A DNA stretch of 64,000 bases from Pogona vitticeps. Taxonomy: Eukaryota > Chordata > Lepidosauria > Squamata > Agamidae. Below the pieces are notes generated by a model. The model was not told the DNA's origin. It did not search any database and was given only the letters and a program-made list of their open reading frames with translations. Positions 46,105 to 58,328 of the stretch are shown piece by piece (within the stretch, counting starts at the first letter, position 1; every line of letters begins with the position of its first letter). The stretch is taken from positions 212,324,501-212,388,500 of the forward strand of contig NC_135786.1 in NCBI RefSeq assembly GCF_051106095.1. Direction: 5' to 3'. The position numbers and the translations under genes were made by a program.

Positions 46105-47449
46105 TAGGTTGAAAGGCAAGGAAACCTTTTATTGATTTATTACAAGGCATGTAAATAAAACATTGTTTAATCCAAAAGATACCGTATAGAAAACAGTAAT
46201 AAAATCAACATTTTTCTTAAGAAATCACTTAATAAATATATTTCAATGCTACTTCTCCCCATTTCTATCATTCACCCATTAAAAATACAATTAAGAGCTG
46301 ATAGATAATAAATACAAATAGTTATGGCATAATACAAACAATAGATCTGAGCATAAAATCTCTCTGTAGATTCTTATAAAAGGAGTTTTTTTTTCCTGCC
46401 TCAAAATTGGCATCTTGCACTTGGTTTTTCATTTTAATGTTTTCTGCTGTTTTGATCGTAATTCACGGCACAACACAATACAAAGTTGTGTTATATAGTT
46501 ATTTCCTGTAACTACTGGTTACAGTTATTCTTGTTCCTCTAACCCTTTGCACAGGAAATTGGCTTTTGGCTAGAAAAAAAGGGGGCAGAGGGATTCCGGG
46601 GGGAAAGGGAGGCCCAGGAAACTCGCCACCCCTGCCCGCTTTCTCTTCCTAGTCGTCTCCCTTTAATGTCTTGTACCAGCAGAATTACACTGACCACAAG
46701 CCTGGACCCAAGCAAACTAAAAGGCTCTTGATATAAGCAAAGAAATATTCAGTGTTCTTTCTGCAGATAAGCAGGCAAAACCCACAATAATCCAATCTTT
46801 GCCATCTCTATCATCTTGTTACTGAAATCAAGAGCAATCCTCCATATTGTTCCATTGCAACGTCACATTCTGGATGCAATGGTCCCATTTATCCAAACTG
46901 GTGATTATCTGAAAATTCAGATATTCCATTTAGCCCCTGGGATAAATGACACTGTGACAAGAAAAATGTCCACCTCCGGGCTCTTATTCAACCGGCTGAT
47001 GAAGGCGAAGGCATTCCTTTGCTCGGTGTCCTTTTCTCGGCTTAAAGAAGAATGAGCACAGAATAATTATGAATAAGATGATATACGCTGCCAAACGATG
47101 CTTTCCAATTCTTAGGCTGTTCTCCAAAAGGCAACAAGGGAAATGGTTTGCAATTTCTTGGGCACGTCTCGTTGTAGCTTTGGAATGTTCTAGTTTACAA
47201 GATAAGACTGGTGTTCTCTCCCCCACCCAAGACATTCACACTCCTAAACTCTAAACCAACAAAGGTATACATGGCATTTCTTCTCCCGTACATGCATTAA
47301 ACTGTGGATATTGCTGGCACATTTCATCACAATATTCACAATTGTGAATCAAGTCAGACCTACATTTCCTGTTCATCAATCTAATATAGACTGAATGGAA
47401 CTGAATAATGTTCTCCATGAAAGACAACATCCGAGAGGAACCAAAACTT
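46105..47449 (-). other. GEM: GEM 3' UTR (predicted)
   Basis: About 1.34 kb follows the stop codon before two minus-strand AATAAA signals at 46141-46136 and 46133-46128; cleavage is expected 10-30 nt further on. Several ATTTA pentamers occur on the minus strand (near 46947, 46313 and 46237), which fits the unstable message of an immediate-early gene. No transposon is recognisable inside. The exact end is inferred. Confidence 0.65.
46128..46141 (-). terminator. Tandem poly(A) signals of GEM
   Basis: Two AATAAA hexamers 2 bp apart on the minus strand (46141-46136 and 46133-46128). They are the first paired signals after the GEM stop codon and lie about 130 bp before the minisatellite at 45.46-46.00 kb. 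Confidence 0.55.
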
Positions 47450-47727
47450 CTAAAGCACAGAGAGATCATGGCATGACTTGGATTTCAATTTGAAAGCCAT
47501 GTTCTTGTTCTTTTTGGCTACGATCTTGCCCCAGAACCGCCTGGCCTTTTTAGGGATGCTCTCTTTCCTCTTCTGATATGCCAGCCTCTTTTCGTTCTTC
47601 TCTTTGCTGTCTCTCCTTAGCCGCACTTGACGCACAATGCCTTCAAACAGCTCCTTCACATTGTGCTGGACAGCTGCCGAGGTCTCAATGAACTTGCAGT
47701 CAAAAACGACGGCACAAGCTCTGCCCT
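47450..47727 (-). CDS. GEM: GEM exon 5: C-terminal region and stop
   Basis: This 278-bp coding part starts (E)GRACAVVFDCKFIETSAAV and ends RRFWGKIVAKKNKNMAFKL, KSKSCHDLSVL, then TAG at 47452-47450. It holds the ETSA (G5) motif, the basic calmodulin- and membrane-binding region, and the C-terminal signature with its cysteine shared by RGK proteins. There is no CAAX box, as expected. Confidence 0.97.
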
Positions 47728-48062
47728 CTGCAAAAACATTTGAAGGGGACAGGTCAATATACTGTCTGGAGAACATGAAACATTTGCCTCTTCTTAAGAA
47801 AACAAATGAAGGGGAAACCAGTTACAGATTCATGGAAACAAAGAATGGGTAGTGTCATCTCAAGACATGCAGATTATATCAATCTTTTCTGCACTGGTTT
47901 TTGAATATGGGACCTTAGAACCTCCTTAGGCAGTGTATGCCACTGCTTAATTTTTGTAATACATTTCCCCATTCTCCACATCGTTACTCTTTATCTAGTT
48001 CCAGGGGTATTCTGTGCCAAGAATGTTATGCTCTTTAAAATTATGTCCATAAATAGGTTTAA

Positions 48063-48364
48063 AGTAGAGATGACAAGGGTCCACTCATGGGTCCACCGCT
48101 GCCACAAGCTCGACAGAGCCTCCCTATCACTCCATTGCTCACGATGGATTAGCCACTCTGCAACCTGGCAGAGAGGCTCGTCATCCTATCTTCTGCCAGG
48201 ACTGGCTAATCTATTGCGAGCAATGGAGCAATAGAAAGGCTCTGTCAAGCTTGCAGCTGGAGGGGAATCATGAGTGGACCATCTGGCCCCATGGGGACGG
48301 ACCCTCATTATCTCCACCTGTGGAGGGATAGTCGTATTTATATACGAATACCCCCATCTCTAGT
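48063..48364. mobile_element. Fold-back MITE with TTAA flanks (piggyBac-like)
   Basis: Long arms are inverted copies; blocks GTCCACTCATG, GACAGAGCCT, CTCCATTGCTC and GATTAGCCA occur on both sides. TTAA flanks both ends (48059-48062, 48365-48368), and the tips AGTAGAGATG and CATCTCTAGT match inversely. It lies in the GEM intron between exons 4 and 5. Confidence 0.6.
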
Positions 48365-48369
48365 TTAAA

Positions 48370-50060
48370 GCTATATTTTGCCAGTTTGATGGCATCCTTC
48401 ATGTTTCACAGATTTTTATCAGTGTTTACATCTTTAAGGGTTGAAGCCTGAAAGAATATACAAAGCAAGAATAAGAAGAGCACAAGACGAGTTAAAGCAC
48501 TGGTGTTGACACTATTAATTTTTTTTCAAAGCAAGATTGGAAGCAAAAGTTAGACATAATGGAGCCCATCTTAGCTTGGCACTTCAGCCAAAGTAGATAT
48601 GGAGTTACTTTAGATATTCTTAGACCTATCATGTGAAACATTGCTACGAGTACAGCAAGGTGAATGAATTAACATATGGTCACGTCTATAACCAGTGCAG
48701 CTTCACAGCAAAAATTTACACAACTACATCCTAGCTTCCACTCTGCTTCTGGGTATTCTGAATATGAACCATGATTTTATTTCAGTCTATCGACATTAAG
48801 AAAATCATAAGGCTCTTGATTTTTTTGTGTGCGTGAGTGCTGCGAGTACAAAATCTTTCTATAGGTAGTTCTAAATTCCAAGCAGAATTAAATTTCTCAA
48901 AGTTTTGTTGCATTTGTTTTATTTTGATGGAGGAGGGAGAGAAAATGGGCTGATGTGCCTAAGATTATAAACCCCGGGAGCCATTACGGTTTCTGGAATG
49001 CAAGCCTGTTACAAAAAGATAATAAACAGTCATGTATCACTTTTATTTTTATACCAAGGACTTTCAAGGACTACAGCCCTCTTCCTTAGATGCATAGAGC
49101 ATAACCTTAGGGGAGAAACAGACAAGGTGGCAGCTTCATAATTAAAAGTCCAGTCGTGATAAGGAGTAAAAGACATTTGAGTTTCCTCCAATGAAGTTTC
49201 TGAGCTCTGCAAGTTGAAAATCTCTTTGCTTTTGTTTGGTAATTGGTCATTGGGACAACAACAGTGAAGTTTGCATTCTAATTATGTAAATCGGGCAGTT
49301 TTGAAGAATGTAGCTTTGGAGGGTATAATGTTTGTTATCATGATTCTTCTGTTTTTGCCCTTTGACTCTAAACGCTCGCCTACACATTGTAATACTCTTG
49401 ATTTTATGCTAGGTTTATTATGCTTGAAACTAATTTTAAAATATCCAACGATATGATATACAGTGAAGGGCTCATTTGCGGGGCAGAAAGTAAGGTTTTT
49501 AAAACACCCACAAGGGGCCTGTTTATTTTAATTTGATTCTGGTCACACTTTAAAAAAAAATCACTGTGGCATGTGTCAATGCTTGAATCTGAGTAAATAT
49601 TGTCTTTGGGTTCTGCAGTTTGCCAAAACAAGTGGCAACTACAAGGGGTTTTACTTTTCCAAATGCTTCCTTTTTTCCTAAATGTTTATATTTTAGCAGT
49701 GCATCAAGCTAGCGCTATGTCAGTTCAAAACGTATATATAAAGAATCAAGTGTTAAAAAATGTAAAGAGAATGGGAACAGGCTGCTGCTGACACTGTCAT
49801 CCCTGGAGCCACACAAGAACATGCAATTCTTGCTCCCCTAATCTCCTCCAGCACACAAGCGAAGGAAGGAGAGCCAGTTCCTCTGTTTTCAGGTAGCTTC
49901 ATGTCTTGCTAGGAACGGGCTCTCCTCCCTGGATCAAAGCCAGAAATTACCCCTCATTAGAACATAGGACTCAGCTTTCCTCTTGGCTCTGCAGAGTTCC
50001 TGGCAGTTGGGGAAAGCCAGATCCCACATGAATGCACAGATCAACACAAAACTTTATATT
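48370..50060. other. GEM intron 4, nothing recognised
   Basis: AT-rich DNA between GEM exons 4 and 5. Small open frames without motif. Confidence 0.4.
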
Positions 50061-50342
50061 TAATTCAACAGTGTAGCCACACCCTAAACTTCATTTTCAC
50101 CATCAGTACTTTCTGGATATCAACCTTCCAACCGCAACCCATGTACATTGTATCAATACTTGAACTTTTAAGATCATGCTTGATGCATCTGAGGAAGCAG
50201 GCCCAAAAAGGTTCATACAGTACTATAGTAAATCTGTTAGCTTTAATAACACTGCTAAATGCTTTGTTGCCAAGTGAGGATAATGTCAAAACAACAGAAG
50301 GTGCAGCAACAGCACCACAAACTGTCGTATTGTGACTCATAC

Positions 50343-50547
50343 CTGAAACAGAGACTTCACGGCATCTGACCAGGTCACTTTTGTTGCCTACTAAAATAAT
50401 AGGGATGTCTTCTGTCTGGCGTGCCCTGCGGAGCTGTATTCTGAGCTCAGATGCTCTCTCAAAGCTTGCACGGTCTGTGATGGAATAGACAATCAAATAT
50501 GCATCTCCGACTTGCATGCAGTGTTCTTGGAGCCATCCCTTTTCACT
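50343..50547 (-). CDS. GEM: GEM exon 4: G-domain with NKSD
   Basis: A 205-bp exon (phase 0 in, 1 out) encodes SEKGWLQEHCMQVGDAYLIV, YSITDRASFERASELRIQLR, RARQTEDIPIILVGNKSD and LVRCREVSVS. The guanine-specifying motif NKSD is intact. It matches human GEM except near the exon start (SEKGWLQEHC for GENEWLHDHC). The donor is GTATGA. Confidence 0.97.
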
Positions 50548-50619
50548 CTGTTCAGACAAAGCACATTGCACGTGGTGTCAGCATAATTTCTTTTAGGAAA
50601 CGTTCAGTCTCTTATTATC

Positions 50620-51860
50620 AAAGAAAAGATAACATGCTTCCCTCCTGCTTGAAAGAAACCATAGTCCGCCCCATCATCAAATGCCCCCAGTTAGTGTCGG
50701 ACAATCTTAACAATTTCTGTCCAATCGCTAACATACCATTCCTGAGGAAGGTGATCGAGAGGGTGGTGGCCAATCAGCTGCAGTCATACCTGGAGGAGCA
50801 GGACTGCCTTGACTCATTCCAGTCTGGATTCAGGCTGCAACGAGGTACTGAGACAACATTGGTTGCGTTGCAGGATGACATTTTAAGGGAAGCTGATGGG
50901 GCAGGTGCACCCTTTTGGTACCCCTAGCTCTGGGTTTTGATACCGTTGACCACGGTATCCTCCTGGACAGGCTCTGATCCTTCCTTGAGGAGGGTGTCCA
51001 GAGAGTTAGGGAAGATGTCAGAACCCTGGACCCTTTGGTGTGGGATTCCTCAGAGAACAGCACTATCCCCAATGTTGTTTAATATCTATGTTAAGTCGTT
51101 GGGGGAGGTCATCAGGAGTTTTGAAGTAAGATATCATGCTGATGACACACAACTTTATCTCTCCATTACCACCTCTGCAGTGGATGCTGTCCAGGATGCT
51201 GGAGCGTTGCCTGGTTGCAATACTGGAATGGGCCAAGGCTAACAGGCTCAAACTGAACACGGACAAAACAGAGATTTTGCTCCTGGAGATGACCTGTGAT
51301 AGGTTAGGGGGGATAGTCTCTAGGCTGGTTGATACTCCCCTCCAGTTTAGAGATCAAGTGCATAATTTGGGCATTCTTCCGGACCCGGCTCTCTGGTGGT
51401 TGGTGCAAGTAAATATGACCACATTACTCCAGTTCTGGCTCGCCTCCACTGTTTGCCCAGGGCGTCCTGGATTAGGTTCAAGGTTTTGACACTCACATAC
51501 AAAGCCCTCCATGGTTTGGGCCCATGTTACTTGTCAGAGCGTCTCTCCCTATTGTCATCTGCCTGACCCACAAGGTCATCCCAGTCAAGGCTCCTCCAGG
51601 TGGCCACCCCAATGGAGGCCTATAAATCCTCTACAAGAGGTAGGGTCTTCTTTCCGGTGGCTCCAACTTTATGGAACCAGCTTCTGGAGGAGCTCCGCCT
51701 GGCCCCCTCCCTGTGGGCTTTTAGGAAGCAATTAAAGACACTGCTTTTCAGGGAGGTTTTCCACACCAACCCCAGCTGACTACCTTCCTCACTTTTTTTC
51801 CTCTTCCCTCCTCTTCGTTCCTCTATCCACTTTCCTCTATCTCTATCCAAACATTATTTA
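50620..51860 (+). mobile_element. L2-clade LINE in GEM intron 3
   Basis: Encodes LPSCLKETIVRPIIKCPQLV, KVIERVVANQLQSYLEEQDC, FQSGFRLQRGTETTLVALQD, LSPMLFNIYVKSLGEVIRSF, RYHADDTQLYLS, ANRLKLNTDKTEILLLEM and LAPSLWAFRKQLKTLLFREV, in several frames. The RT core YHADDTQLYLS is present. It runs antisense to GEM and begins about 75 bp from the exon 4 acceptor. Confidence 0.85.
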
Positions 51861-51864
51861 AATG

Positions 51865-52270
51865 ATAAATAACATGAATGAAATGTTCATTGTCCTAATT
51901 AACCTGCCTTCATTGTTCTGGGGTGTATATCAAGGTTACAGAACAACCTTTTAAAGTCTTTTTAAGCCAGGAGTTAATGTAGGGCTCAAGGATGCATATG
52001 AAATGGAAACTATGTGGGTGACGACACAAGCGTTTAGCCCACTATTTGGTCTACTGCAGGGATGGACTGGTTTGCTCCTAAATACAAAGATCAGATGATA
52101 TCTTTGCTGGAGCAAACCAACCCATCCTAGAGCAGATATAACTACACCTTTCTGGCTCCTATCAGGGGCTTCTACTGTTTGGGTACAGGCGGAATTGCTC
52201 TGATTCGGTTCATTTCCAATGTGTCACCACTGGAAATGAACCAAGGGCCAGCCTTCCCCCGTGAATTTCC
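51865..52270. other. GEM intron 3, nothing recognised
   Basis: Between the L2 copy and the Tigger-like MITE. No feature was seen. Confidence 0.35.
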
Positions 52271-52275
52271 CAATA

Positions 52276-52700
52276 CAGTGGTGCCCCACATAGCGAGGTT
52301 AATCCGTTCTGGATTAACCTTCGCTATGCGGAATCGTCGCTAAACGGGTAGGGAAAATGTACTGAAACGCATTAAACTTAGTTTAATGCGTTCCAATACC
52401 TTTCTTACTTACCCATTCAGCGAGGATTCCAATTGCCGGCAGCCATTTTCGCGCCCTCGCTAAGCGAGGGCACGGCGTGAAAACGGCTGCCGGCAGCCAT
52501 TTCCGGGCTTCCGGCGGCCATTTTGGAGCCGCCGAACAGCTGTTCGGCGGCTCCAAAATGGCCACTGCAATACCCGATCTTCGCAATGCGGGTTTTCCCC
52601 ATTGCGAAGATCGGGTATGTTTCCGTATAGCGATCCCGAAAAAGGGATCGCTATACGGAAACATTGCTATATGGTGCACTCGTTAAGCGAGGCACCACTG
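52276..52700. mobile_element. Tigger/mariner-like MITE with perfect 48-bp palindrome
   Basis: Ends CAGTGGTGCCCCACATAGCG and CGTTAAGCGAGGCACCACTG, flanked by TA. The inside contains an exact palindrome at 52516-52563 (half-site GGCCATTTTGGAGCCGCC then GAACAG) and further smaller inverted pairs. Many CpGs remain, so it is young. Same family as 8622-9056. Confidence 0.88.
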
Positions 52701-52789
52701 TATTGTGAAGTGGATTAAGAAGAGAACCCCTTTGAATTAAACACTTCCTCATCTCCATGGAGGGGGTTGAGGAAGTGAAACTTTGTTTT

Positions 52790-53172
52790 GGCACTTCCAA
52801 ATATCTATTTTATTTATTGTTTATTTAAATATTTTTAATTGCCTTCCTCCTTAAAAAGGTTCCAAGGTGGCCTTACATCATTAAAAAAAACCATTTTATA
52901 GCTGAAATGGTAACTATATATATACTTTTAAAAGGATCAAAAATGCCACACTGAAAAATGGCAAACGAAACATCACCAAAAACATATTCAAAGTAGCAAG
53001 TCACAACAATCCATTTAGAAACCCCATTCAGGCAGCCAGTCACTGAGGGAAAGCTTGCCTGAAGAGAAAGGTCTTTGCCTGCTATCAGAAGAACAGCAAA
53101 GATGGGGCCAGCCTGGCCTCCTATGGGAGGCAGGTCAAAAGTGTGGAAATAGCAACAAATGTGCTGTATCAC
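52790..53172 (-). mobile_element. L2/CR1-like LINE 3' end
   Basis: The minus strand encodes GGQAGPIFAVLLIAGKDLSL, then QASFPSVTGCLNG, and ends in an AT-rich tail. The 61.4 kb copy has the matching text NQADPIFAVIPQLGKYLPLQ on the plus strand. Confidence 0.65.
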
Positions 53173-53179
53173 TTAAAAA

Positions 53180-53715
53180 AATAAAAGAAATGAAAAATGT
53201 CCTCCTAGAAGCAGGATGACACAAGAGGGAACAAAAGGGTGGTTTTTGTTTGCTAGCAGGGTTGCTTGAGGTTTACATGCCATTTGGATGTGAGGATAAC
53301 ACCAAATGGCATACCAGACTGTCTAGCAATCCTATTTAGCCCATTTCAGCCAGGTAGTCAACTCATTCTTTGGTGTTATCAAGCATAATTACAATGTATT
53401 TTTTAAGGACTTTTTTTAGCAGCGTTTGACAACACCATCCCCATGTTTATGGCAGTCTCTTAATCCTAAATTTGGTGGTGTTTTATAATAACAGACAAAT
53501 AACAATAAAGCCATGACCAATGTGGAATTGATTACACAATGAGTTGCATTACAAATATTATAACAAATAAGACCACTCATTACTCAGCAAGTGCTTTTAT
53601 GCAGCTTTCCCTGCACCATGATCTCTTACAGCTTTTTTAGTTTTACTTCTCAGCATTTGTAGCTATAAATGCAGTTGAAATTTGCAGCTTTTTTAAAAGT
53701 AGGAGGTAGTGAACC
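53180..53715. other. GEM intron 3, nothing recognised
   Basis: AT-rich DNA before the BovB scrap. No named feature. Confidence 0.35.
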
Positions 53716-53721
53716 TGATTT

Positions 53722-53824
53722 GACCCAACTCCGGGAGGCAGTGGAAGACAGGAGGGCCTGGCGTGCTCTGGTCCATGGGGGTCACGAAGAGTCGGACACG
53801 ACTTAACAACTAAACAACAACAAT
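53722..53824 (+). mobile_element. BovB 3' scrap, about 100 bp
   Basis: CCAACTCCGGGAGGCAGTGG, AAGACAGGAGGGCCTGGCGT and CACGAAGAGTCGGACACGAC with an AACAACAA end. A strongly 5'-truncated LINE copy, 150 bp from GEM exon 3. Confidence 0.8.
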
Positions 53825-53972
53825 AAGTGAACCTGATACTTCACCTTGCATTACTTCACCTTTCTCAACAAGATTTGGGATGTGTAGCTACATCTGTATC
53901 AATCCCTGAAACTCGACTTTCCCAAACAGTATTTGAGAAATTACCACATGACAAAACGACCTTGCACATTAC

Positions 53973-54049
53973 CTTGTTTTCCCACATGTCAAGAAGTATA
54001 ATTGTTGCACTTTCACCATCCACAAGCAAGGTTCGTTCATAGGTGTCTT
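53973..54049 (-). CDS. GEM: GEM exon 3: switch region
   Basis: A 77-bp exon (phase 1 in, 0 out) encodes (E)DTYERTLLVDGESATII and LLDMWENK, nearly identical to human GEM. DMWE replaces the DxxG switch II motif, a hallmark of RGK proteins and a reason they do not follow the usual Ras hydrolysis cycle. The acceptor is TTCTAG and the donor GTAATG. Confidence 0.96.
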
Positions 54050-54064
54050 CTAGAACAAAAGTGG

Positions 54065-55770
54065 GGGAAATAGGGTCAGTAATGTTTATTATTTTACCCA
54101 AAATATTTTCAGCATTTTTTCCATTAATAATAATCGTGTACCATCTAGGGATTTCCAGGTCAAGAATACTCAGGTTTACCATTCCCTTCTTCTGGGGGCA
54201 CCCCAGGATTGTGCAGTTTGTCCAAGGCCACACAGGCTGGTTCTACTTATAGGAATTGAATTCCTAACCTCTGGCTTTGCAGCCATATATCTGAACCGCT
54301 GAGCTATCCAGCTATCCCCTCCTTTAGGGAGGATCATATTCTCTGCTAGTTTATGCTCGAATGGCCAGCTTCCGGCCCTTCAGATGTTTCTGGACTACAG
54401 CTTCCACAATCCCTCACCATTAGCTCTGCTGGCTAGGGTTGGGAAAGGAAAGCTAAAAACATCTGGAAAACCAGAGGTGCCCATCCTTTTTTAAGTTTAA
54501 ACATAATAAACCCATGGCTTCGAAGCATTCATTTACTGTCTACTAGCAGTAAAGCATTGCCAGCATAAATGTTTATCATGTCTCTTCCATTGCATCTCCC
54601 ACATTACTCCAGTTTTTCATGCAAATGATATGAAAATCTTGATTGTTTAATTAATTGGGAAGGGGGGAGAGAAGATCCCAAAGAAATTCTTACTATTTTT
54701 GTAATCTAGATATAACATTTTGGCAAAGATCTTATAATTACTAATATAAAATTTCTGTCAGGGAAGCAATTGAGTCTATAAGATGAACCACCACAGTTAT
54801 TCCCCCCCTTCCCAAAGTTATCTTTATCCTACAGCAAGTAGGGAGAGCTCTTGTAGAAGAAATAAGCAAAATGCTGAACATTTGACCCCATGGGAGATGC
54901 AGACAGACGTACAGACTCCAGCTAGGCTTAGTAATGGAAAATATTTGTTTTTACTCCGTTTATGGCTGAACAGGCATTGCTGCTCTGCAAGCAACTCACA
55001 TCAAACTGCTTATCCCGGGGCAAAAGTGTGCAGAGGGACCTGGTCTTTTTCCGTGGTAGACCAGAACTTGGAAATCCCTGAGGGTTTGTGACAGCTATAG
55101 TGGGGGGGGGGGGGGGAGGGAGAGACATTCCAAAGCTCTGAAAGAGACTGGAAACCACCCTTGTAGAACCACTCTTCACAAAACATAGTAATGCTTCCCG
55201 CTCAATATGACAAATGTGTGAAAATACCACATACAGCAACATATTTCCTCAGGACTGTGTTGCTTCTGATGACATTGTTGGGTAAGCATTATTTTATGCA
55301 GCAGTAAAGGAATGGTAAGAAGAAGGATAATACCATAAAGACCAGAAATGTAGAGATGCTGCTGTGATGCACTGCAGCTAGCTAACAGAGTGCCAGATTT
55401 GTACTGGGTGCATACCAAGCACATGACCAGCACCTTGTCAATTTGTGGCACCAGTTTTTGCAGTTTTTCCATGCATACGCCAACACAACAATATTCGGGC
55501 CATAGAAGGCAGCAATTCTAATTTAAATGCTAGGCAAGCAACACCTATAATATACTGCTGTGTGCCTACCCAACACCACTGTACAGTGGATGCAGAATTC
55601 CACAAATTACATTCAATTTCCCCCTCCCTGCCCCATTAAAATTCCTCTCTAAAAACAGTCTGTCAAGATTTCATACTTCTTGGCACACTTAGCGTCAAAA
55701 CAGATATCACAATGAGCCCATCATTAGAAGTGGAGCTCACTTACACTGTTACATTCATTTGTTTATCCTA
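54065..55770. other. GEM intron 2, mostly unrecognised
   Basis: A MITE fold-back at 54372-54480 (CCTTCAGATGTTTCTGGACT against AACATCTGGAAAACC) and a G-run near 55100. No exon. Confidence 0.4.
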
Positions 55771-55774
55771 GCAC

Positions 55775-56060
55775 TAAGCCTCGTGGTGCAGTTGTTAAAG
55801 TGAAGTACTGCAGCTCAGACTCTGCTCATGACTTGAGTTCGATCCCAGGCTCAGGTTCAGAGTTGATTTGGAACCAATGTTTGGCAGTTCAGTTCCCCCA
55901 CTGTGCAAGCTAGCCTGTATGGCCTTGGGCAAGGTGCACAGTTCCAAGATGCCCCCAGAAGAAGAGAATAATAAACTACTTCTGAGTGCTCCACACCCAG
56001 AAAACCCTGAAAAGGCTCACCATAAGTGAGAACTGACTTGACAGCATATGATTATTATTT
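55775..56060 (+). mobile_element. tRNA-derived SINE
   Basis: CTCGTGGTGCAGTTGTTAAA, GAGTTCGATCCCAGGCTC (B-box), CCTTGGGCAAGGTGCACAG and TGAGAACTGACTTGACAGCA, an RTE-like end. Confidence 0.65.
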
Positions 56061-56074
56061 TAATGATTTGAACA

Positions 56075-56905
56075 GTTTGGCCCCTGGTACTCCCTCGGCA
56101 GACTGTGTTAGATTGTGTTAAATCACAAACCCAGATGCCATTTCTGTCCCCACATCTACTTGGGCAACACAATTACAGGCCCCAGCAATGTCACACAAAA
56201 CATCAAGGGAACATTTACTTGATCCCCTGCTAATGTGATCTATGCTATCCTTTGCCCAAAATGCGCCTCAGTCTACATAGGACAAATGGGACAATCTCTG
56301 CATAAAAGGAATAATGGCCACAAATTAGAAGCTATACATGGCAATACACAGAAAACTGTTTCAGAACATTTCAATCTACCTGGACACTCTTTTACAGGAT
56401 TTAAAAGTCACAATCCTGGGAAAAAAGCATTACAGAACAATACAGTACTTCAAAGGGAAAGAGCTAGGGTAAAATACATATGGATGCTGGGAACCCGTCT
56501 TAAGCGTTTAAATATCACTCAAGGGTTGTTAGGTCATTACCAAGTGTGCTTATGTCAACTCTGCTATTGTTATCCATAGCCTGATGTTCTTTTATCAACA
56601 AACTATTACTCTTTGTCCAGAACAAGGCTTCAAAGGGGAGGAAAATCACTAAAATGACTGAATATCAATCAGGGTTCTTAAGTAATTACCAAATGTGAAA
56701 GGCCACATCGGCACACAATTTGCAATTCATGTTTACTAACCACCCCTAGTCGCTTTGTCTTTTTTGATCCCCACCTGGTTATGGGGACCATATATAAATA
56801 ACTGCTACCTAGTCTCACTCTTATGCCTGAGGAAGTAGACTTAATCCATGAAAGCTCACATTAAAATAAAGCAGTTAACCTTTAAGGTGCCACAGCATTT
56901 TTATT
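56075..56905 (+). mobile_element. Penelope-like element, GIY-YIG end
   Basis: The frame at 56235-56579 reads VIYAILCPKCASVYIGQMGQ, SLHKRNNGHK and VSEHFNLPGHSF, the GIY-YIG endonuclease domain typical of PLEs. The end has CTGAGGA (56827-56833) ... GAAA (56850-56853), hammerhead-like, then AATAAA and AAGGTGCCACAGCA. 5'-truncated, in GEM intron 2. Confidence 0.82.
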
Positions 56906-56999
56906 TTGTTTCTTTTCTGTCAAATAAGGGAGGTGAATCTCAGTCTCTCGCAATAAAAAACAATGTTTCTCTTGTCTCCTCCCACCAAGATTCTTTTCT

Positions 57000-58280
57000 A
57001 CAAATTGTGTGTTTCTATGGGAACTCTCACAAGATTTCTCAAAATGTTACGGTCACTTTTCTGGAAGAAGTGCCAAGCCATACAGATCGGACATCACCAT
57101 ACACATCTGGTGATGTCCAATGCCATCTTTTCTGCATAGACATCACCAGAAAGGGCATTTAGCTATGCAGAATCTGCCAATTTCCTGTGTAAAGCCAGAT
57201 GAAAAATGGGGGAAATGAAAGGAAACAAATATGGGGCCTTATTTCACAGGAAGCTGGGAAAGATCACTGGAGCAGCAGGCGGTCTCAGGCAAAAGTCTTG
57301 GCATGCCAGACCCAGAAAATAGCTGAGAACAAAACATTTTTTAAATATTCTTCACATCTCTACCTTACACTATGTAAAGTTTAAGATGTCATGGAACATT
57401 ATAGAATAGAAAGAAAGAAGGACTAGGACACTGAAAAAAAATCTTAGAAAAATGTTTTAAAATTACTAGAGATTTCTCATAATCAGAGGCCCAAAATTGC
57501 AGCTTGCTTAGTACAGTATTTACACAAATCTAGCATCAGGTGGAGAAGTGGTTTCTCTACTCCATAGGGGTTTTCCGTCTGTTCCCCACCCTTGTTTTTG
57601 TTTTTGGTGCTTTGCAAACATAGGCATGCCATCAAGCCTGCTAATACTCCTGCTTACAATACATGGTGCCATTCTGGCTAGATATGCGACTGCGTTCGCT
57701 CCCTGGAAACTGGAATGTATGTATTTCATGATGGGGGGAGAACTCCATTAAAACACACCACCATGACATGGAGAATATTCTTTAGACTGTGCAAGAGTAG
57801 ACATTTCAATGGTCCTGTGGGCCAAATCTTATCCCCCACCACCCACATGGGGGGGGGGGGGGAACTGCACACACCATAAAAATAATTAATAAGAAACAAG
57901 CAAACAAACCAAGAAAAAAAGCAGAATCAAAACTGGAAGTGTCCTTGTGTCTACTTTTTGAGGAAGGTGGATTGACAGGGCATCCTCAGTCTGTTTTATA
58001 GGGAAATAACTATTCCTCAAAGTAAAAAACATGTTTTGTTTTCCCCTCCCCATCTCCTTTTCTTTCTTTCTTTTTAATTCTAGAGGGCACAGGAGCGCCA
58101 TCAGAATGTTCCATTCCTTGTTGTGAATTTTGGCGTCTCCTATGCCACTGCTCTCTGAGGGTGTTAAGGCACCCATATGCTGATATTGTCTTGAAGTATC
58201 AGAGCCAAAGGAATTGCCATCTGATTGCCAGGAGCGCCAGTGTGTGTGTTTTCTATTTCTTACCACTAATCTCTGCTTGC
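57000..58280. other. GEM intron 2, nothing recognised
   Basis: A 13-base G-run near 57851 and open frames without motif. Confidence 0.35.
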
Positions 58281-58328
58281 TCAAGAGGCTTTAAATAAAC
58301 AAAGGCAGCATGGAGCACAGTGACCTAC

